From Spirochaetales bacterium (GTDB lineage: Bacteria; Spirochaetota; Spirochaetia; DSM-27196; SKKC01), in contig SLAN01000049.1 in the NCBI GenBank assembly GCA_007126865.1, positions 1 to 5,712 of the forward strand: a stretch of DNA of 5,712 nucleotides, written 5' to 3'. Below, piece after piece: positions 4,837 through 5,712 of this stretch. Each line of letters starts with the position of its first letter. Position 1 is the stretch's first letter. A model generated the notes under the pieces. That model was not told the DNA's origin. It was given only the letters and a program-made list of their open reading frames with translations, and made no database searches. A program made the translations under genes and the position numbers.

Positions 4837-5712
4837 TTCCCGGCCGCCGACGACCGCGCGAATGCCGAAACCTTTCTCCTCGCGTACTTCTCTGATACGA
4901 TCGTGGTGTCGATGCTTCTCTCATACGCCTCGCGCACGGCGCCGGCAATCGGATGGGTTGAGCCTGCCTCCGCATGCGCGACAAGCCTCAACAGCTCCTC
5001 GCCTGTATAACCGTTTCGCGGTACCACCTCGGTCACCGCGAAAACACCGCGGGTGAGTGTGCCGGTCTTGTCGAACACGACGGTGTCGACCTCGTTCAGT
5101 GCATCGAGGTAGTTCGCTCCCTTCACCAGAATCTTGTTCCGGGATGCACATCCGATTCCACCGAAACAACCCATCGGAACCGAAACGACGAGCGCGCACG
5201 GGCACGAGATGACCAGCACCACCAGCGCACGATACAACCACTCGGAAAACGCGGCGCCGACAATCAACGGAGGCAGGAGGGCCAGGGCGGCCGCAATACC
5301 GACGACGATCGGTGTGTAGACACCGGCGAAGCGCGAGATAAAGCGTTCGGTGGGAGCCTTCTTTTCGGCTGCGTGCTGGACGAGGTCGAGAATCCGGGAA
5401 ACCGAAGACTCCTCGAACGGTCGCTCAACGCAAATCCGCAGGCGACCCTCATTGTTGACGAACCCGGCGAGTATCGAATCCCCGACGGATACCGCCCGGG
5501 GGACCGATTCTCCGGTGAGCGCGGAGGTATCGACGCTCGATTCTCCGTCGACGATCCCTCCGTCGAGCGGGACGCGGTCCCCGGGCAGGATTTCGATAGT
5601 CGACCCGATTTCGACACGCTCGGGGTCCACGACCTCAACACCGGTACCGGTGACGACCCGGGCAAAATCGGGACGCAGATCCATCAACTCGGCGATCGAG
5701 CGGCGGGAGCGA
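4833..5712 (-). CDS. Zn/Cd/Pb-transporting P1B-type ATPase, N-terminal part, start beyond window and frameshifted at its end
   Basis: Inner-membrane pump that couples ATP hydrolysis to export of soft divalent metals. The frame is open to the right edge, so the start and any N-terminal metal-binding domain are outside. The visible 292 residues begin RSRRSIAELMDLRPD, the standard entry to the actuator domain. TGES (66-69) is the dephosphorylation motif. Two helices follow, then CPC (170-172) in M4, the metal-binding site. DKTGTLT begins at 214 with the phosphorylated Asp214, and STHP (251-254) is the HP motif of the nucleotide domain. CPC plus the Lys and Asp in the last helix of the downstream part place it in the ZntA/CadA-like P1B-2 group. 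After IVSE the frame yields unrelated residues (KYARRKVSAFARSSAAGK) and stops, while the expected sequence continues in another frame. M4 also carries two extra cysteines (182 and 188). Confidence 0.88.
   Translation of the reverse strand, partial: RSRRSIAELMDLRPDFARVVTGTGVEVVDPERVEIGSTIEILPGDRVPLDGGIVDGESSVDTSALTGESVPRAVSVGDSILAGFVNNEGRLRICVERPFEESSVSRILDLVQHAAEKKAPTERFISRFAGVYTPIVVGIAAALALLPPLIVGAAFSEWLYRALVVLVISCPCALVVSVPMGCFGGIGCASRNKILVKGANYLDALNEVDTVVFDKTGTLTRGVFAVTEVVPRNGYTGEELLRLVAHAEAGSTHPIAGAVREAYERSIDTTIVSEKYARRKVSAFARSSAAGK
4873..4895 (-). other. Apparent one-base frameshift inside the P-type ATPase gene
   Basis: Reading on the minus strand, ATPase-like sequence runs in one frame up to IVSE (ending near 4890) and resumes in the -1 frame as EVREEKGFGIRAVVGG. 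Both frames are open from 4920 to 4836. Adding one base within GAGAAG restores a continuous protein of normal layout. No canonical X-XXY-YYZ slippery heptamer lies at the junction. A real mutation or a sequencing or assembly error are the likely causes. Confidence 0.75.

Noticed and set aside
4858..4895. Programmed -1 frameshifting as the explanation for the split ATPase
   Set aside because: No canonical X-XXY-YYZ heptamer is present in the required frame, and I see no clear stimulatory hairpin or internal Shine-Dalgarno. P1B ATPases are not known to be recoded this way, so mutation or error is simpler.
4628..5056. Plus-strand open frame of 142 codons opposite the ATPase
   Set aside because: The minus strand here encodes unmistakable P-type ATPase motifs; the plus-strand product has none.

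Overview
The window comes from a GC-rich bacterial genome with tightly packed genes, Shine-Dalgarno-led starts and sigma70-like promoter elements. No rRNA, tRNA, mobile element or CRISPR array is present. A YruB-type glutaredoxin and a zinc/cadmium P-type ATPase whose M4 helix resembles those of anaerobes make a free-living anaerobe or facultative anaerobe plausible. A Spirochaetota-like origin is my best but weak guess; nothing in the window fixes the taxon.

Layout. Positions 1-2213 (+) hold two paralogous ABC-2 type permease subunits, the first cut by the left edge. They are joined by an ATGA stop/start overlap and followed by a probable rho-independent terminator at 2227-2250. Positions 2271-2630 (-) hold a small VOC (glyoxalase/bleomycin-resistance fold) protein, convergent with the permeases. 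Across a 113-bp divergent spacer lies a membrane PAP2-superfamily lipid phosphatase/phosphotransferase of the inositolphosphotransferase type, at 2744-3613 (+). An AT-rich promoter region containing a perfect 20-bp palindrome follows. It precedes a 76-residue glutaredoxin (3684-3914, +) and then a separately promoted 42-residue single-pass membrane protein (4031-4159, +). From 4162 to the right edge (-) lies a P1B-type Zn/Cd/Pb-exporting ATPase, incomplete at its N-terminus and split by an apparent one-base frameshift near 4873-4895.

How the parts fit. The two permeases are probably the membrane half of one exporter; its ATPase would be expected upstream of the window. The other genes look like single-gene units: detoxification-like (VOC), lipid remodelling (PAP2), thiol redox (glutaredoxin) and metal efflux (P-type ATPase). 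The small membrane protein ends two bases from the ATPase on the opposite strand. I see no convincing multi-gene novel system. The most notable points are the broken or mis-assembled metal ATPase, the tiny oligovaline membrane protein, and the long AT palindrome at the glutaredoxin promoter.
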